Assembly (NCBI RefSeq): GCF_003116135.1 | Contig: NZ_PDOA01000005.1 | Location: 1-64,000, forward strand | Reading direction: 5' to 3' | DNA from: Teichococcus aestuarii | GTDB taxonomy: Bacteria > Pseudomonadota > Alphaproteobacteria > Acetobacterales > Acetobacteraceae | Length of the DNA: 64,000 nucleotides | Part shown: piece by piece, positions 33,751-42,935 of the stretch | How positions within the stretch are numbered: position 1 is the stretch's first letter | How the letters are laid out: each line of letters opens with the position of its first letter | Notes under the pieces: model-generated | What the model was told of the DNA's origin: nothing | Databases searched by the model: none | The model's input: only the letters and a program-made list of their open reading frames with translations | Translations under genes and position numbers: made by a program

Positions 33751-35034
33751 CTACAACCCCTCCGGTTGCCCCGCAACCGTCACGGAAAGCTGACCGGGAA
33801 CGAGCAGGCGGGCCGCGAGTTTCGTCGCCTGCCCGCGGCTGATGGCGGCCAGGCGGGCAGGGCGGCGCTCGAGCCAGTCCAGCGGGCGGCCGTTGCGGCG
33901 CATCGCCAGCAGGGTGGCGGCGGTTCGGCGGCTGTCGGTGAACTGGAGCGGCTGGCTGCCGGTCATGTAGGCCACCGCCTCCTCCATCTCCTCCGCCGTC
34001 GGGCCCTGCTCGGCCATGCGCTTCCACTCGGCGCGCAGCACGCCGAGCAGCTCGGCCACCCGCGCATTGACCGTGGCGCAGGAGCCGGCCAGCACGCTCT
34101 GGCCGAACAGCACGTCGAGCCCGGCGCCGATGCCGTAGGTCAGGCCCCGCTCCTCGCGGATGCTGCGGGTGAGGCGGGCGGTGAAGCCGCCGCCGGCCAG
34201 GATGCGCAGCACCACCTGCGCCGCCTCCCAGTCCGGGTCGTCCACCGGGAGGCCGGGCTGGCCGAACAGCACGAAGGATTGCGGCGAGGCCACCGGCACC
34301 ACCTGGGTGCCGAACTGGCGGAAATCCGGCAGCGGCGGCGGCGCGGGCGGCGCGCCTTCCGGCAGGGCGCCCAGCAGCTCGGGCAGCAGCGCGGCCAGCT
34401 CCGCCGCGGTGATGGCGCCGGAGGCAGCCACCAGCAGCCCCTCCCGGCCCTGGGGGCCACGGCGCAGATGGCGGCCCAGCGCGGCACGGAGCTGCTCCAC
34501 CGTCAGCGCGGCCAGGCTTTCCTCCGTGCCGCCGGAAGGGCGGCCAGCGGGATGGTCGGGGTAGCCGGCGGCCCAGAAGGCGCGGGCGCCACGGCCGCGC
34601 GGCCCTTCCAGCGACTGCCGGGCGCGGGCGATGGCGCGGGCGCGCAGCCGCGCCACGTCCGGCTCGGCCAGGGTGGGCGCCGTCATCGCCAGCCGGGCGA
34701 GGCGCACCGCCTGCGGCAGGGCGGGGGCGAGGGCGCGCAGGCTGCCGTCGAAGCTGTCGCGCGCGGCGCTGAAGTCGAGGCCGATGCCCTCGTCGCGCAG
34801 CGCATCGGCGAAGGCCAGGGCGGAGAGGTCGCCGGCGCCCTCGGTCATCAGCGCGGCGGCGAGCGCCGAGGCGCCCTCCTGCCCCTTGGGGTCGAGCGAT
34901 GCGCCGCCCGGCCAGGACCAAGCGAGGCTGACCACCGGCACCGAATGGTCCTCGGCCAGCCAGGCGGTGAAGCCACCGCCCTCCACCACCTGGATGGGCA
35001 GCGAGAAGCCGGGGGCGTTCGGGTCGGCGCTCAT
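33751..35034 (-). CDS. M16 peptidase-like subunit lacking the zinc motif
   Basis: The 427-residue protein has the two-lobed M16 (insulinase/mitochondrial processing peptidase) fold, with the C-terminal RIREERGLTYGIG-type motif as SIREERGLTYGIGAGLD. At the position of HxxEH it has ALAAALMTEGAGDLS, so it cannot bind zinc in the usual way. Such proteins pair with an active M16 subunit, which is encoded immediately upstream with an ATGA overlap. No signal peptide is evident, although its partner is exported, so its location is uncertain. Confidence 0.85.
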   Translation of the reverse strand: MSADPNAPGFSLPIQVVEGGGFTAWLAEDHSVPVVSLAWSWPGGASLDPKGQEGASALAAALMTEGAGDLSALAFADALRDEGIGLDFSAARDSFDGSLRALAPALPQAVRLARLAMTAPTLAEPDVARLRARAIARARQSLEGPRGRGARAFWAAGYPDHPAGRPSGGTEESLAALTVEQLRAALGRHLRRGPQGREGLLVAASGAITAAELAALLPELLGALPEGAPPAPPPLPDFRQFGTQVVPVASPQSFVLFGQPGLPVDDPDWEAAQVVLRILAGGGFTARLTRSIREERGLTYGIGAGLDVLFGQSVLAGSCATVNARVAELLGVLRAEWKRMAEQGPTAEEMEEAVAYMTGSQPLQFTDSRRTAATLLAMRRNGRPLDWLERRPARLAAISRGQATKLAARLLVPGQLSVTVAGQPEGL

Positions 35035-36449
35035 GCCGCGCCCTCCGGCAGCAGCCAGCCGCTCATCGAGGGGCGGGCCAGCACGGCGCGGGCGGCCGCC
35101 TCCACCTGGGCACGCGTCACGGCGCGGATGCGGGCGGGCCAGTACTCGATGGCCTCCAGCGGCAGGCCGGTGGCGAGCGTGCCGCCCAGGATGCGCGGCG
35201 CGGTGCCCAGGCTGTCCAGCGCCAGCAGCGTGCCGGCGGTGAGCTGGCGGATGGAGCGCGCCACCTCCGCCTCGGTCACGCCCTTCTCCAGCAGCGTGCC
35301 GATGCAGGCGCCGACCGCCTCCTCCAGCTTCGCCGTGGTGGTCTCGCGGCGGGGGGTGACGAACAGCTCCAGATTGCCGGTGCCGATGGCATCCCCGTCG
35401 TAGCCGCAGCCGGCGGAGACGGCGAGGCCGCTCTGCACCAGCGCCTCGTGCAGGCGGGAGCCCTGGCCGCCGCCCAGCAGGTGGGAGAGCACCTCCAGCG
35501 GATAGGCCTGCTCGCTCGGCGTGGCGCCGGTCAGGGTGGGGGCCACCCAGCCGCGCAGGAAGGCGGCCTCCTGCACCGTCGGGTCGCGGCGCATCAGCCG
35601 CTCCTCCCGCGGGGCATCGGGGGCGGGGGCGCGGTTGCGGCGGCCCTTGTCGTAGGGGGCGGGGCGGCCCTGGATGCCGCCGTAATCGGCCACCGCCAGC
35701 TTCTCCAGCGCCTCGCGGCCGATGGCGCCGGTCACCACCAGCGTGGCGTTGGCGGGGGTGTAGTAGGTGCGGAAGAATTCCAGCATGTCGTCGCGCGAGA
35801 GGCTGGCGATATCCTCCGGCCAGCCGATCAGCGGCCGGCCGCGCCAGTGCTGGCGGCCCCAAAAGGCGGCGTCCCAGTCCTCGCGGAAGCGGCCGCGCGC
35901 GGTGCTCTCCACGCGCTGGCGCCGCTCCTCCTGCACCACCTGCCGCTCGGCCTCGATCTCGTCGGCCGGGAACAGGGCGCTGGCCATGCGGTCCGCCTCC
36001 ATGCCCGCCACCAGGGCGAGGCGGGTGGCCTCGACATGCTGGTGGTAGGCGGTGACATCGCGCGAGGTGAAGGCGTTGTCCTGCCCGCCCTCCCGCGCCA
36101 CACGGCGGGAGAAGGCGCCGGAGGGCACGTTCGGGCTGCCCTTGAACATCATGTGCTCAAGGAAGTGGGCGAGGCCGGACTTGCCGGCCGGGTCCTCGCC
36201 GGCGCCGACGCTGTAGAACACGTAGTGCGCCACCACCGGCGCGCGCCGGTTCTCGGCATGCACCACGGTCAGCCCGTTTGGTAGCGTCCAGAGGCTGGCG
36301 CCGAACAGCGGCTTCTCCGCCGGCAGGGCGGCGGGCGCGGCAGGGGGTGGGGAAGCCGGCTGCGTTTGGCTCCGCGCGGGCGGCAGCACGGCGAGGGCGG
36401 GGAGGGCGGCAGCGGCCGTGATGGCCGCGCGACGGGAGAGGGCGCACAT
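35031..36449 (-). CDS. M16 family zinc metallopeptidase, exported
   Basis: This is the active member of an M16 pair. The zinc-binding HFLEHMMFKG motif lies near residue 95, with the downstream glutamate region EAERQVVQEERRQR. Starting from the ATG at 36449 (GAGG 5 bases upstream) it has a twin-arginine-like signal, SRRAAITAAAALPALAVLPP, and about 470 residues. An ATG at 36479 would add ten. It is translationally coupled (ATGA) to the inactive partner, with which it should form a heterodimer. It lies downstream of lspA and a lipoprotein gene in the same direction. Confidence 0.87.
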   Translation of the reverse strand: MCALSRRAAITAAAALPALAVLPPARSQTQPASPPPAAPAALPAEKPLFGASLWTLPNGLTVVHAENRRAPVVAHYVFYSVGAGEDPAGKSGLAHFLEHMMFKGSPNVPSGAFSRRVAREGGQDNAFTSRDVTAYHQHVEATRLALVAGMEADRMASALFPADEIEAERQVVQEERRQRVESTARGRFREDWDAAFWGRQHWRGRPLIGWPEDIASLSRDDMLEFFRTYYTPANATLVVTGAIGREALEKLAVADYGGIQGRPAPYDKGRRNRAPAPDAPREERLMRRDPTVQEAAFLRGWVAPTLTGATPSEQAYPLEVLSHLLGGGQGSRLHEALVQSGLAVSAGCGYDGDAIGTGNLELFVTPRRETTTAKLEEAVGACIGTLLEKGVTEAEVARSIRQLTAGTLLALDSLGTAPRILGGTLATGLPLEAIEYWPARIRAVTRAQVEAAARAVLARPSMSGWLLPEGAA

Positions 36450-36538
36450 CGCCGCCTCACATGGGGCGTCCCCCGCCATGCCACCAGGGCCGGCGGGCGA
36501 CGGCCCGCCGCTCTCCGGCAGATCCGGCGCCGGGCCGT

Positions 36539-37126
36539 TCAGAACAGCCTCTCGAACAGGCCCTCGCGGCGCCGCTGGATCACCGGGGTCTCGCCATCCA
36601 CCGGCTCGCGGCCGAGGGCGGAATTCTCGCGCAGGCGCTGCGACTCGCGCTGCGGGTCCACCGCCACGCCGGGCGCCGGGGCGTCGCGCCAGAACATCAG
36701 CCGGTCCACCACGCTGCGGTCGGGCTGGTCGAGGCGGGTGCTCTCCTCGTCCACCTGGCCGCGGATGCCGGTGGGGACGCGCGGCCCGGCCTCGGCCAGC
36801 AGCGCCATCTCGCCCGAGGAGGGGGCGCTGGAGGCGCCGACGCCGAAGGCGGCGCCCGGCGCCACCGTGGCCTCGCCGGCGGCGCGGCCGCGCAGCTCCT
36901 GCGGGCGCGGGGTGCCGGGCCGCGGCGGCGGCAGGTCGCCCAGCGTCGGCGGCAGGGAGAGCGGGGCGCGGGTGACCACGCTGAACTCGTCCGGCGCGTC
37001 GCGCGTGAAGCCGAGGGTGCGGGCCGTGTCCGAGCCGCAGCCGGAGAGCAGCAGACCGCAGGCGAGCGGCAGGAGGGCGGCGCGGGCCCCGGGAAGAGCC
37101 GGGATGCGGAAGGGGAGCAGCCTCAT
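36539..37126 (-). CDS. DUF3035-type lipoprotein
   Basis: The 195-residue protein has a signal sequence ending in the lipobox LLLSGC (about residue 30) and then a mostly disordered, Pro/Arg-rich body with the phrases PDEFSVVTRAPLSLPP and VDRLMFWRD. This matches the alphaproteobacterial DUF3035 family often found next to lspA. The role is unknown. Its ATG overlaps the lspA stop (ATGA), so the lipoprotein signal peptidase and this lipoprotein are co-translated, and a larger unit with the M16 proteases is likely. Confidence 0.85.
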   Translation of the reverse strand: MRLLPFRIPALPGARAALLPLACGLLLSGCGSDTARTLGFTRDAPDEFSVVTRAPLSLPPTLGDLPPPRPGTPRPQELRGRAAGEATVAPGAAFGVGASSAPSSGEMALLAEAGPRVPTGIRGQVDEESTRLDQPDRSVVDRLMFWRDAPAPGVAVDPQRESQRLRENSALGREPVDGETPVIQRRREGLFERLF

Positions 37127-37620
37127 GGCGTTTCCTTAGCCGTCTGTCGGGGGCGGAACAAGGCGTCGGCGATCAGCGCCACCACGCCGAGCACGATGGC
37201 GGCATCGGCGAGGTTGAACACGTACCAGTGGAAGGAGCCCACCCAGAAATCGGCGAAATCCACCACCGCGCCGAAGCGCAGCCGGTCGATGACGTTGCCG
37301 ATGGCGCCGCCGACGATGCCGCCGAGCGCCACGGCGGTGAGGCGGTTCTCGGCCCGGGCCAGCCAGCGCAGCAGGAAGGCGACGACGGCCAGCGCCAGCA
37401 GGGCGAGGCCGGCGCGGTGCCAGACCGTGTCTCCCGCCAGCAGGCCGAAGGTGACGCCGCGGTTCCAGACCATGGTGAAGTCGAAGCCGAAGCTGCCGAA
37501 ATCGAGCAGCTTCACCTGGAAGCGCTCCGGCAGGCGCAGCACCTCCAGGACCCACCACTTGCTGGCCTGGTCGGCCACCAGCAGCCCGGCGGCGATCGGC
37601 AGCCCCAGCTTCAGGCTCAT
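37123..37620 (-). CDS. lspA: lipoprotein signal peptidase LspA
   Basis: LspA cleaves prolipoprotein signal peptides after diacylglyceryl modification. The 165-residue protein has four transmembrane segments and both catalytic aspartates, in GGAIGNVIDRLRFGAVVDF and VFNLADAAIVLG. It follows ileS, the classical order, but through a 15-codon mini-ORF rather than directly. The ATG at 37620 overlaps the stop of that mini-ORF. Confidence 0.95.
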   Translation of the reverse strand: MSLKLGLPIAAGLLVADQASKWWVLEVLRLPERFQVKLLDFGSFGFDFTMVWNRGVTFGLLAGDTVWHRAGLALLALAVVAFLLRWLARAENRLTAVALGGIVGGAIGNVIDRLRFGAVVDFADFWVGSFHWYVFNLADAAIVLGVVALIADALFRPRQTAKETP

Positions 37621-37664
37621 GCGCCCAGGCTCACACCGTTCGGGCTCACGCCGTTCGGGCTCAT
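37617..37664 (-). CDS. 15-codon mini-ORF bridging ileS and lspA
   Basis: An ATG overlaps the ileS stop as ATGA (37664), runs for 15 codons (MSPNGVSPNGVSLGA) and ends in a TGA that overlaps the lspA ATG, again as ATGA. The body is a tandem copy of the five-residue unit SPNGV. It may act only to carry ribosomes from ileS to lspA, and a stable peptide is unlikely. This is seen directly in the sequence; translation is inferred. Confidence 0.4.
   Translation of the reverse strand: MSPNGVSPNGVSLGA
37630..37659. repeat. 15-bp direct repeat between ileS and lspA
   Basis: CTCACACCGTTCGGG (37630-37644) is repeated as CTCACGCCGTTCGGG (37645-37659), with a third partial copy at 37660. It encodes the SPNGV repeat of the mini-ORF. 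Confidence 0.9.
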
Positions 37665-40492
37665 GCGGCGGCGCGCTCCACCACCGCCTCGCAGCGGCGG
37701 CAGAGGGTGGGGTGGGCGGCGGAGGCGCCGACCTCGGGCAGAACGCGCCAGCAGCGCTCGCATTTCTGGCCGGGCGCGGGGTCGGTGGCGACCTCGGGCT
37801 GCGCCCCGCCGGGCGGCTCGATGGCCACCTCGGAGACGATCAGCACCTCTTCCCACAGTTCCGGCGGCAGCAGCCGGGCGGCCTCGCCCGCCGTGCCGAA
37901 GCGCACCCGCGCCTGCAGGGAGGAGCCGATGCGGCCCTCCTTGCGGTCCAGCTCCAGCAGCTGGGTGGCGCCGCGGCGCGCTTCCCGCACCTGTTCCCAT
38001 TTGGCGGCCAGCGCCTCGTCCCGCCACTCCGCCGGCACGGCGAAGAAATCCTCGAGGTGGACGGAGCCATCCTCGGAGGGGAAGCGGGCCAGCCAGGCCT
38101 CCTCCGCCGTGAAGGGCATGACGGGGGCGAGCCAGGTGGTCAGGCAGCGGTGCAGCGCGTCCAGCACGGTACGGGCGGCGCGGCGGCGCGGGCTGTCCGC
38201 CGCGTCGCAGTAGAGGCTGTCCTTGCGGATGTCGAAGTAGAAGGCGGAGAGGTCCGTGGCGCAGAAGGCGTGGATCTCGGGGTAGACGCCGTTCCAGTCG
38301 TAATCCCGCACCGCCTTGCGCAGCCGGTCGTCCAGCTCGGTCAGGCGGTGCAGCACCCAGCGCTCCAGCTCGGGCAGCTCGGCATGGGGGAGCTTCTCGC
38401 CCTCCTCGAAGCCGTCGAGGTTGCCGAGCAGCCAGCGCAGCGTGTTGCGGATGCGCCGGTACAGCTCCGCCTGCTGCGCCAGGATGTTCTTGCCGATGCG
38501 CAGGTCGTCCGCCGTGTCCGAGTTCATCACCCAGAGGCGGAGGATGTCGGCGCCGTACTGCTTCGTCACCTCCTGCGGCGCGGTGACGTTGCCGAGCGAC
38601 TTCGACATCTTCCGGCCCGTCTCGTCCAGGACGAAGCCGTGCGTCAGGATCGCCTTGAAGGGAGCAAAGCCGTTGGCGCCGACGCTCTCCAGCAGGGAGG
38701 AGTGGAACCAGCCGCGATGCTGGTCCGAGCCCTCCAGGTAGAGGTCGGCCGGCACCGGCAGGCCGCGGTCGCGCAGCACGAAGGCGTGGGTCGAGCCGGA
38801 TTCGAACCAGACATCGACGATGTCCATCACCTGCTCATAGGCGTCCGGGTCACGGTCCGGGCCGAGGAAGCGGGCGGCGGCGCCGGGCCTGTACCAGGCA
38901 TCCGCGCCTTCCTCGGCGAAGGCGGCGCAGACGCGGTCCAGCACCGCCTGGTCGCGCAGCACCTCGCCGGTGCGCTTCTCGACGAAGACGGCGATCGGCA
39001 CGCCCCAGGCGCGCTGGCGGCTGATGCACCAGTCCGGCCGTGCCGCCACCATCGAGCCGATGCGGTTGCGGCCCATGTCCGGCACGAAATGCGTCTCGGC
39101 GATGGCCTGGAGCGACTTGGCGCGGATCTGGTTGGCATCGTCCATGGCGATGAACCATTGCGGCGTCGCGCGGAAGATCACCGGCTTCTTCGAGCGCCAG
39201 CTATGCGGGTAGCTGTGGGTGATGAAGCCCTTGCCGGCGAGGTGACCGGTGGCCTCCAGCGCCGCCCACACCGCGTCATGCGCCTTGAACACGTGCAGCC
39301 CCGCGAAGCCCGGCGCCTGCACCGTGTAGGTGCCGTCATCCCCCACGCATTCCGGCACGGCGATGCCATGGGCGCGGGTCAGGTGGAAATCGTCCTCGCC
39401 ATGGGCGGGGGCCATGTGGACGAGGCCGGTGCCCGCCTCGGTGGTGACGAACTCGCCCTCCAGCAGCGGCACCTCGAACTGGTAGCCGCCCTGGTTTCCT
39501 TCCCAGCTCCGCAGCGGGTGGGCCGCGATGACGCCGGCCAGCTCCGTGCCCTTGAACACGCGCGTCACGCTGAAGGCGGCCAGCCCCACCTCCTTGGCGA
39601 AGGCGCCGATCAGCGCCTCGGCCACGATGAAGCGCTGGCCGGGGCGCACCAGGGTGGTGCCCTCCGCCACGCCATCCACCGTCAGCAGCGCGTAGTCGAT
39701 CTCCCCGCCATAGGCGAGCGCGCGGTTCGCCGGGATGGTCCAGGGGGTGGTGGTCCAGATGACGGCCTCGGCGCCCACCAGATCCGGGGCGGCCGCCGTC
39801 ACGATGGGGAAGCCGGTGTAGAGGATGGCCGACTTATGGTCGTGGTACTCGACCTCGGCCTCGGCCAGGGCGGTCTTTTCCACCGGGCTCCACATCACCG
39901 GGCGCAGGCCGCGATAGAGGGAGCCGTTCATCAGGAACTTGCCGATCTCGCCGGCGATGGCGGCTTCCGAGGGGAAGTCCATGGTGGCGTAGCGCCCGGC
40001 CCAGTCGCCGGCGACGCCGAGGCGCTTGAACTCCTCGCGCTGCACGTCGAGCCAGTGGGCGGCGTAGGCGCGGCACTCGGCGCGGAACTCCAGCACCGGC
40101 ACGGCGTCCTTGTCCCGCCCGCCCTGGTACTTGCCCTTGGGGTTGCGGTACTCCTCCTCGACCTTCCACTCGATCGGCAGGCCGTGGCAGTCCCAGCCGG
40201 GGATGTACTCGGCGTCCTTGCCGCTCATCTGGGCGGCGCGGTTGATGACGTCCTTCAGCACCTTGTTCAGCGCGTGGCCGATGTGCAGCGCGCCATTGGC
40301 GTAGGGCGGGCCGTCATGCAGCACGAATTTCTCCCGCCCCGCCGACTGGGCGCGCAGGCGGTCCCACAGCCCGATCTTCTCCCACCGCTCCAGCCAGCCG
40401 GGCTCGCGCTTCGGCAGGTCGCCGCGCATCGGGAAGGGGGTCTGCGGCAGGAACACGGTGCCGCGGTAGTCGCGGCCAGGAGCGTCGGTCAT
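37661..40492 (-). CDS. ileS: isoleucyl-tRNA synthetase
   Basis: IleS charges tRNA-Ile. The 943-residue class I synthetase has the HIGH motif in ANGALHIGHALNKVL near residue 65, the KMSKSLGN motif near residue 600, a CP1 editing domain between them and a C-terminal zinc-binding segment CERCWRVLPEVG...CRRC. The ATG at 40492 begins MTDAPGRDYRGTVFLPQT, matching the family N-terminus. The frame is open upstream but without similarity. It heads the ileS-lspA-lipoprotein-M16 series. Confidence 0.97.
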   Translation of the reverse strand: MTDAPGRDYRGTVFLPQTPFPMRGDLPKREPGWLERWEKIGLWDRLRAQSAGREKFVLHDGPPYANGALHIGHALNKVLKDVINRAAQMSGKDAEYIPGWDCHGLPIEWKVEEEYRNPKGKYQGGRDKDAVPVLEFRAECRAYAAHWLDVQREEFKRLGVAGDWAGRYATMDFPSEAAIAGEIGKFLMNGSLYRGLRPVMWSPVEKTALAEAEVEYHDHKSAILYTGFPIVTAAAPDLVGAEAVIWTTTPWTIPANRALAYGGEIDYALLTVDGVAEGTTLVRPGQRFIVAEALIGAFAKEVGLAAFSVTRVFKGTELAGVIAAHPLRSWEGNQGGYQFEVPLLEGEFVTTEAGTGLVHMAPAHGEDDFHLTRAHGIAVPECVGDDGTYTVQAPGFAGLHVFKAHDAVWAALEATGHLAGKGFITHSYPHSWRSKKPVIFRATPQWFIAMDDANQIRAKSLQAIAETHFVPDMGRNRIGSMVAARPDWCISRQRAWGVPIAVFVEKRTGEVLRDQAVLDRVCAAFAEEGADAWYRPGAAARFLGPDRDPDAYEQVMDIVDVWFESGSTHAFVLRDRGLPVPADLYLEGSDQHRGWFHSSLLESVGANGFAPFKAILTHGFVLDETGRKMSKSLGNVTAPQEVTKQYGADILRLWVMNSDTADDLRIGKNILAQQAELYRRIRNTLRWLLGNLDGFEEGEKLPHAELPELERWVLHRLTELDDRLRKAVRDYDWNGVYPEIHAFCATDLSAFYFDIRKDSLYCDAADSPRRRAARTVLDALHRCLTTWLAPVMPFTAEEAWLARFPSEDGSVHLEDFFAVPAEWRDEALAAKWEQVREARRGATQLLELDRKEGRIGSSLQARVRFGTAGEAARLLPPELWEEVLIVSEVAIEPPGGAQPEVATDPAPGQKCERCWRVLPEVGASAAHPTLCRRCEAVVERAAA

Positions 40493-40775
40493 CGGGAGGT
40501 CCACATGCCGCCAGGGTGGGCGGGCTTCAGGGCATGAAGAAGGCAGCGCGCGTCGGCGAACCCGGCCCTCGCCAGGAAGCCTGGCCGAGGACCGGGCAGC
40601 TAATTCGCGCCGCCAGCAGGGGCGCCTGCGGCCGAGGCTGCGTCCGGGACATGGCGGCGTTTTGCGACCCCGCGCGGCAGGGGTCAAGGGAGACTCGGCG
40701 CCGCTTGCCGGCGGCGCCGGGCCGCGCCAGATGCGGGAGCCCCCTCCGCCGGACCCCTTTTGCCGGAGCCCGCCC

Positions 40776-41240
40776 ATGCCCCCGCTCTTTCTCGACCTCG
40801 ACGGCGTGCTGGCCGATTTCGACCGCGGCGTGCACGCCATCACCGGCCAGCGGCCCGAGGCGCTGCCCCTCAGGACCATGTGGGCCGCGCTCGCCCGCGC
40901 GCCGCGCTTCTTCGAGACGCTGGAGTTCATGCACGACGCGCAGGAGCTCTGGCGCTTCTGCGCGCCCTGCCACCCCACCATCCTCACCGGCCTGCCGCTC
41001 GGCGCCTGGGCGCCGGAGCAGAAGCGCCGCTGGGTGGCGCGGATGCTGGGGGCGCATGTGCCCGTCATCACCTGCATGAGCCGCGAGAAGCCGCGCTGGT
41101 CCGGGCCGGGGCATGTCCTGGTCGATGACCGGGCGAGCGCCGCCGAGGGGTGGGAGAAGAAGGGCGGCGTCTTCGTGCATCACCGTTCGGCGGCGGGCAG
41201 CATCGCGGCGCTGCGGGCGCTGGGCTTCGGGAAGGAATAG
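40776..41240 (+). CDS. HAD-superfamily phosphatase, 5'-nucleotidase-like
   Basis: The 154-residue protein opens with the HAD motif I DLDGVLADFDRGV, has a small cap region (RAPRFFETLEFM), motif II-like TILTGLP and motif IV VLVDDRASAAEGW. Size and layout resemble the 5'(3')-deoxyribonucleotidase (NT5C-like) branch, but the substrate is not certain. A GGAG lies 8 bases before the ATG at 40776. The gene is divergent from ileS across 283 bases in which I see no convincing gene, and it converges on ribF. Confidence 0.75.
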   Translation: MPPLFLDLDGVLADFDRGVHAITGQRPEALPLRTMWAALARAPRFFETLEFMHDAQELWRFCAPCHPTILTGLPLGAWAPEQKRRWVARMLGAHVPVITCMSREKPRWSGPGHVLVDDRASAAEGWEKKGGVFVHHRSAAGSIAALRALGFGKE

Positions 41241-41259
41241 GGCCCTTCCCGCCGCGCCT

Positions 41260-42177
41260 TCAGCCCAGCAGCAGGCGGCGGGCCTCGGCGGCGTCGGCCC
41301 CGATCTGCGCCACCAGCTCCGGCAGGCCGGCGAAGCGCTTCTCGGGGCGGAGGAAGTGCAGCAGCGCCACCGAGACCTCCTGCCCGTAGAGATCGCCCTG
41401 GTAGTCGAAGAGATGCGCCTCCACCCGGCTCTCCGTGCCGCCCACGGTGGGGCGCAGCCCGATATTGGCCACCCCCGGCACCACCTGCCCACCGGCCAGC
41501 GTGGCGCGGATGGCGTAGACGCCGCGCGCCGGCTCCAGGTGCCGCCCGAGCGGGATGTTGGCGGTGGGGAAGCCGATGGTGCGGCCGCGCTTGTCGCCAT
41601 GGCTCACCGTGCCGCAGATCTCCCACGGCCGGCCGAGCTTCCGCGCGGCGCGCTCCGGGTAGCCATCCTGCAGCACGCGGCGGATGCGGGAGGAGGAGAG
41701 GGGGCCGCCCGCATCCGTCACCGGCGGCACCACGGAGAGGCCCATGCCCAGCGCCTCGGCCCGCGCGGCGAGGAAGGCCACGTCGCCGCCGCGGCGGTGG
41801 CCGAAGGCGAAATCGGCGCCGCAGGAGAGATGGCGGGCATCGAGCGCGCCGTGCAGCACCTCGGAGACGAAGGCCTCGGCCGGCATGGCGGCGAGGGCGG
41901 CGTCGAAAGGCAGGGCCAGCACGAAATCGGCGCCCGCCGCCATCAGCGCCCGCGCCTTGGCCTCGGCCAGGGTGAGGCGGAAGGGCGGGTCGTCGGGGCG
42001 GAAATGCTCGCGCGGGTGCGGCTCGAAGGTCAGCGCCACCAGCTTCAGCCCGGGCCGCGCGGCATGGGCGGCGCGCAGCACGGCGCGGTGGCCGAGATGC
42101 ACGCCGTCGAAATTGCCGAGCGCCACGGTGGCGCCGCGCGCGGCCTCGGGGATGGCTTTCCAGTCCGAGAGGATCAT
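41260..42177 (-). CDS. ribF: bifunctional riboflavin kinase / FAD synthetase RibF
   Basis: RibF makes FMN and then FAD. The 305-residue protein has the nucleotidyltransferase domain (GNFDGVHLGHRAVL near residue 22, SSSRIRRVLQDG near residue 170) and the C-terminal riboflavin kinase domain (GRTIGFPTANI near residue 205, ESRVEAHLFDYQGDLYG near residue 250). The length is normal. The LOG-type gene lies 28 bases upstream in the same direction, so a small operon is possible. Confidence 0.95.
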   Translation of the reverse strand: MILSDWKAIPEAARGATVALGNFDGVHLGHRAVLRAAHAARPGLKLVALTFEPHPREHFRPDDPPFRLTLAEAKARALMAAGADFVLALPFDAALAAMPAEAFVSEVLHGALDARHLSCGADFAFGHRRGGDVAFLAARAEALGMGLSVVPPVTDAGGPLSSSRIRRVLQDGYPERAARKLGRPWEICGTVSHGDKRGRTIGFPTANIPLGRHLEPARGVYAIRATLAGGQVVPGVANIGLRPTVGGTESRVEAHLFDYQGDLYGQEVSVALLHFLRPEKRFAGLPELVAQIGADAAEARRLLLG

Positions 42178-42205
42178 GGCGGGGCGGCACCCATCGCGGC
42201 GGGGC

Positions 42206-42787
42206 TCAGCGCTGCGTCTTCTCGGCCCATTTCTCCACCGTCACCGGCGTGAAGCGGGCCAGCGCCTCCAGCGCCGCGTCCGGGTCCTCGGCGAAGGTGA
42301 CCATGGCGCGGTGCTTCTCGTGCAGGAAGCCCTCGGCCACCATGTGGTCGAACACCGACGACAGGCTCTGCCAGTAGCCGGCGGTGTCGAGGAAGACGAG
42401 GCCCTTGTCGTGGATGCCGAGCTGCGTCCAGGTGAAGGCCTCCACCGCCTCCTCCAGCGTGCCGATGCCGCCCGGCAGCACGACGAAGCCATCCGCCAGG
42501 TCGGCCATCATCGCCTTGCGCTCATGCATGGTGGAGACCACCCGCAGGTCGGTGATGGCGCCATGCCCGACCTCGCGCTTCATCAGCGTCTCGGGGATGA
42601 TGCCGATGACCTCGGCGCCGCCGCGCATGGCGGCGTCGGCCACGATGCCCATCAGCCCGACATGGCCGCCGCCATAGACGAGGCCGAGGCCCTGCGCCGC
42701 GATGGCGCGCCCCATGGCGCGGGCGGCGGCGGCATAGGCCGGGTTCAGGCCCGGGTTGGAGCCGCAGAACACACAGACACGCTTCAT
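42206..42787 (-). CDS. LOG-family (TIGR00730) Rossmann-fold nucleotide hydrolase
   Basis: The 193-residue protein resembles LOG, the cytokinin riboside 5'-monophosphate phosphoribohydrolase. It has the VCVFCGSNPG opening, LVYGGGHVGLMG near residue 40, MHERKAMM and the signature PGGIGTLEE near residue 110. In bacteria most members hydrolyse nucleoside monophosphates such as AMP; cytokinin production is not implied. The start is MKRVCVF at 42787, and an ATG four codons upstream (42799) is possible. Confidence 0.88.
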   Translation of the reverse strand: MKRVCVFCGSNPGLNPAYAAAARAMGRAIAAQGLGLVYGGGHVGLMGIVADAAMRGGAEVIGIIPETLMKREVGHGAITDLRVVSTMHERKAMMADLADGFVVLPGGIGTLEEAVEAFTWTQLGIHDKGLVFLDTAGYWQSLSSVFDHMVAEGFLHEKHRAMVTFAEDPDAALEALARFTPVTVEKWAEKTQR

Positions 42788-42935
42788 CGGCACAGTCATT
42801 CCGGTTGGCCGCCAGGCCGGGTTCGCCCGGCCGCCGGGGAAAGAAGACCAATGCCTTAGCGGCGGGCGCCCGGATGGACAAGCCGGCCATGGGGCGCGAC
42901 AACCGCCGGCCCAACCGGAAGGAGCGAACGGCCCC

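Noticed and set aside
40493-40775. Hidden gene or tRNA between ileS and the HAD gene
   Set aside because: No cloverleaf, conserved start with ribosome site, or coherent protein was seen; it is best explained as a divergent promoter region.
42206-42787. Plant-hormone (cytokinin) synthesis
   Set aside because: LOG-family proteins are housekeeping nucleotide hydrolases in most bacteria, and no isopentenyltransferase gene is present.
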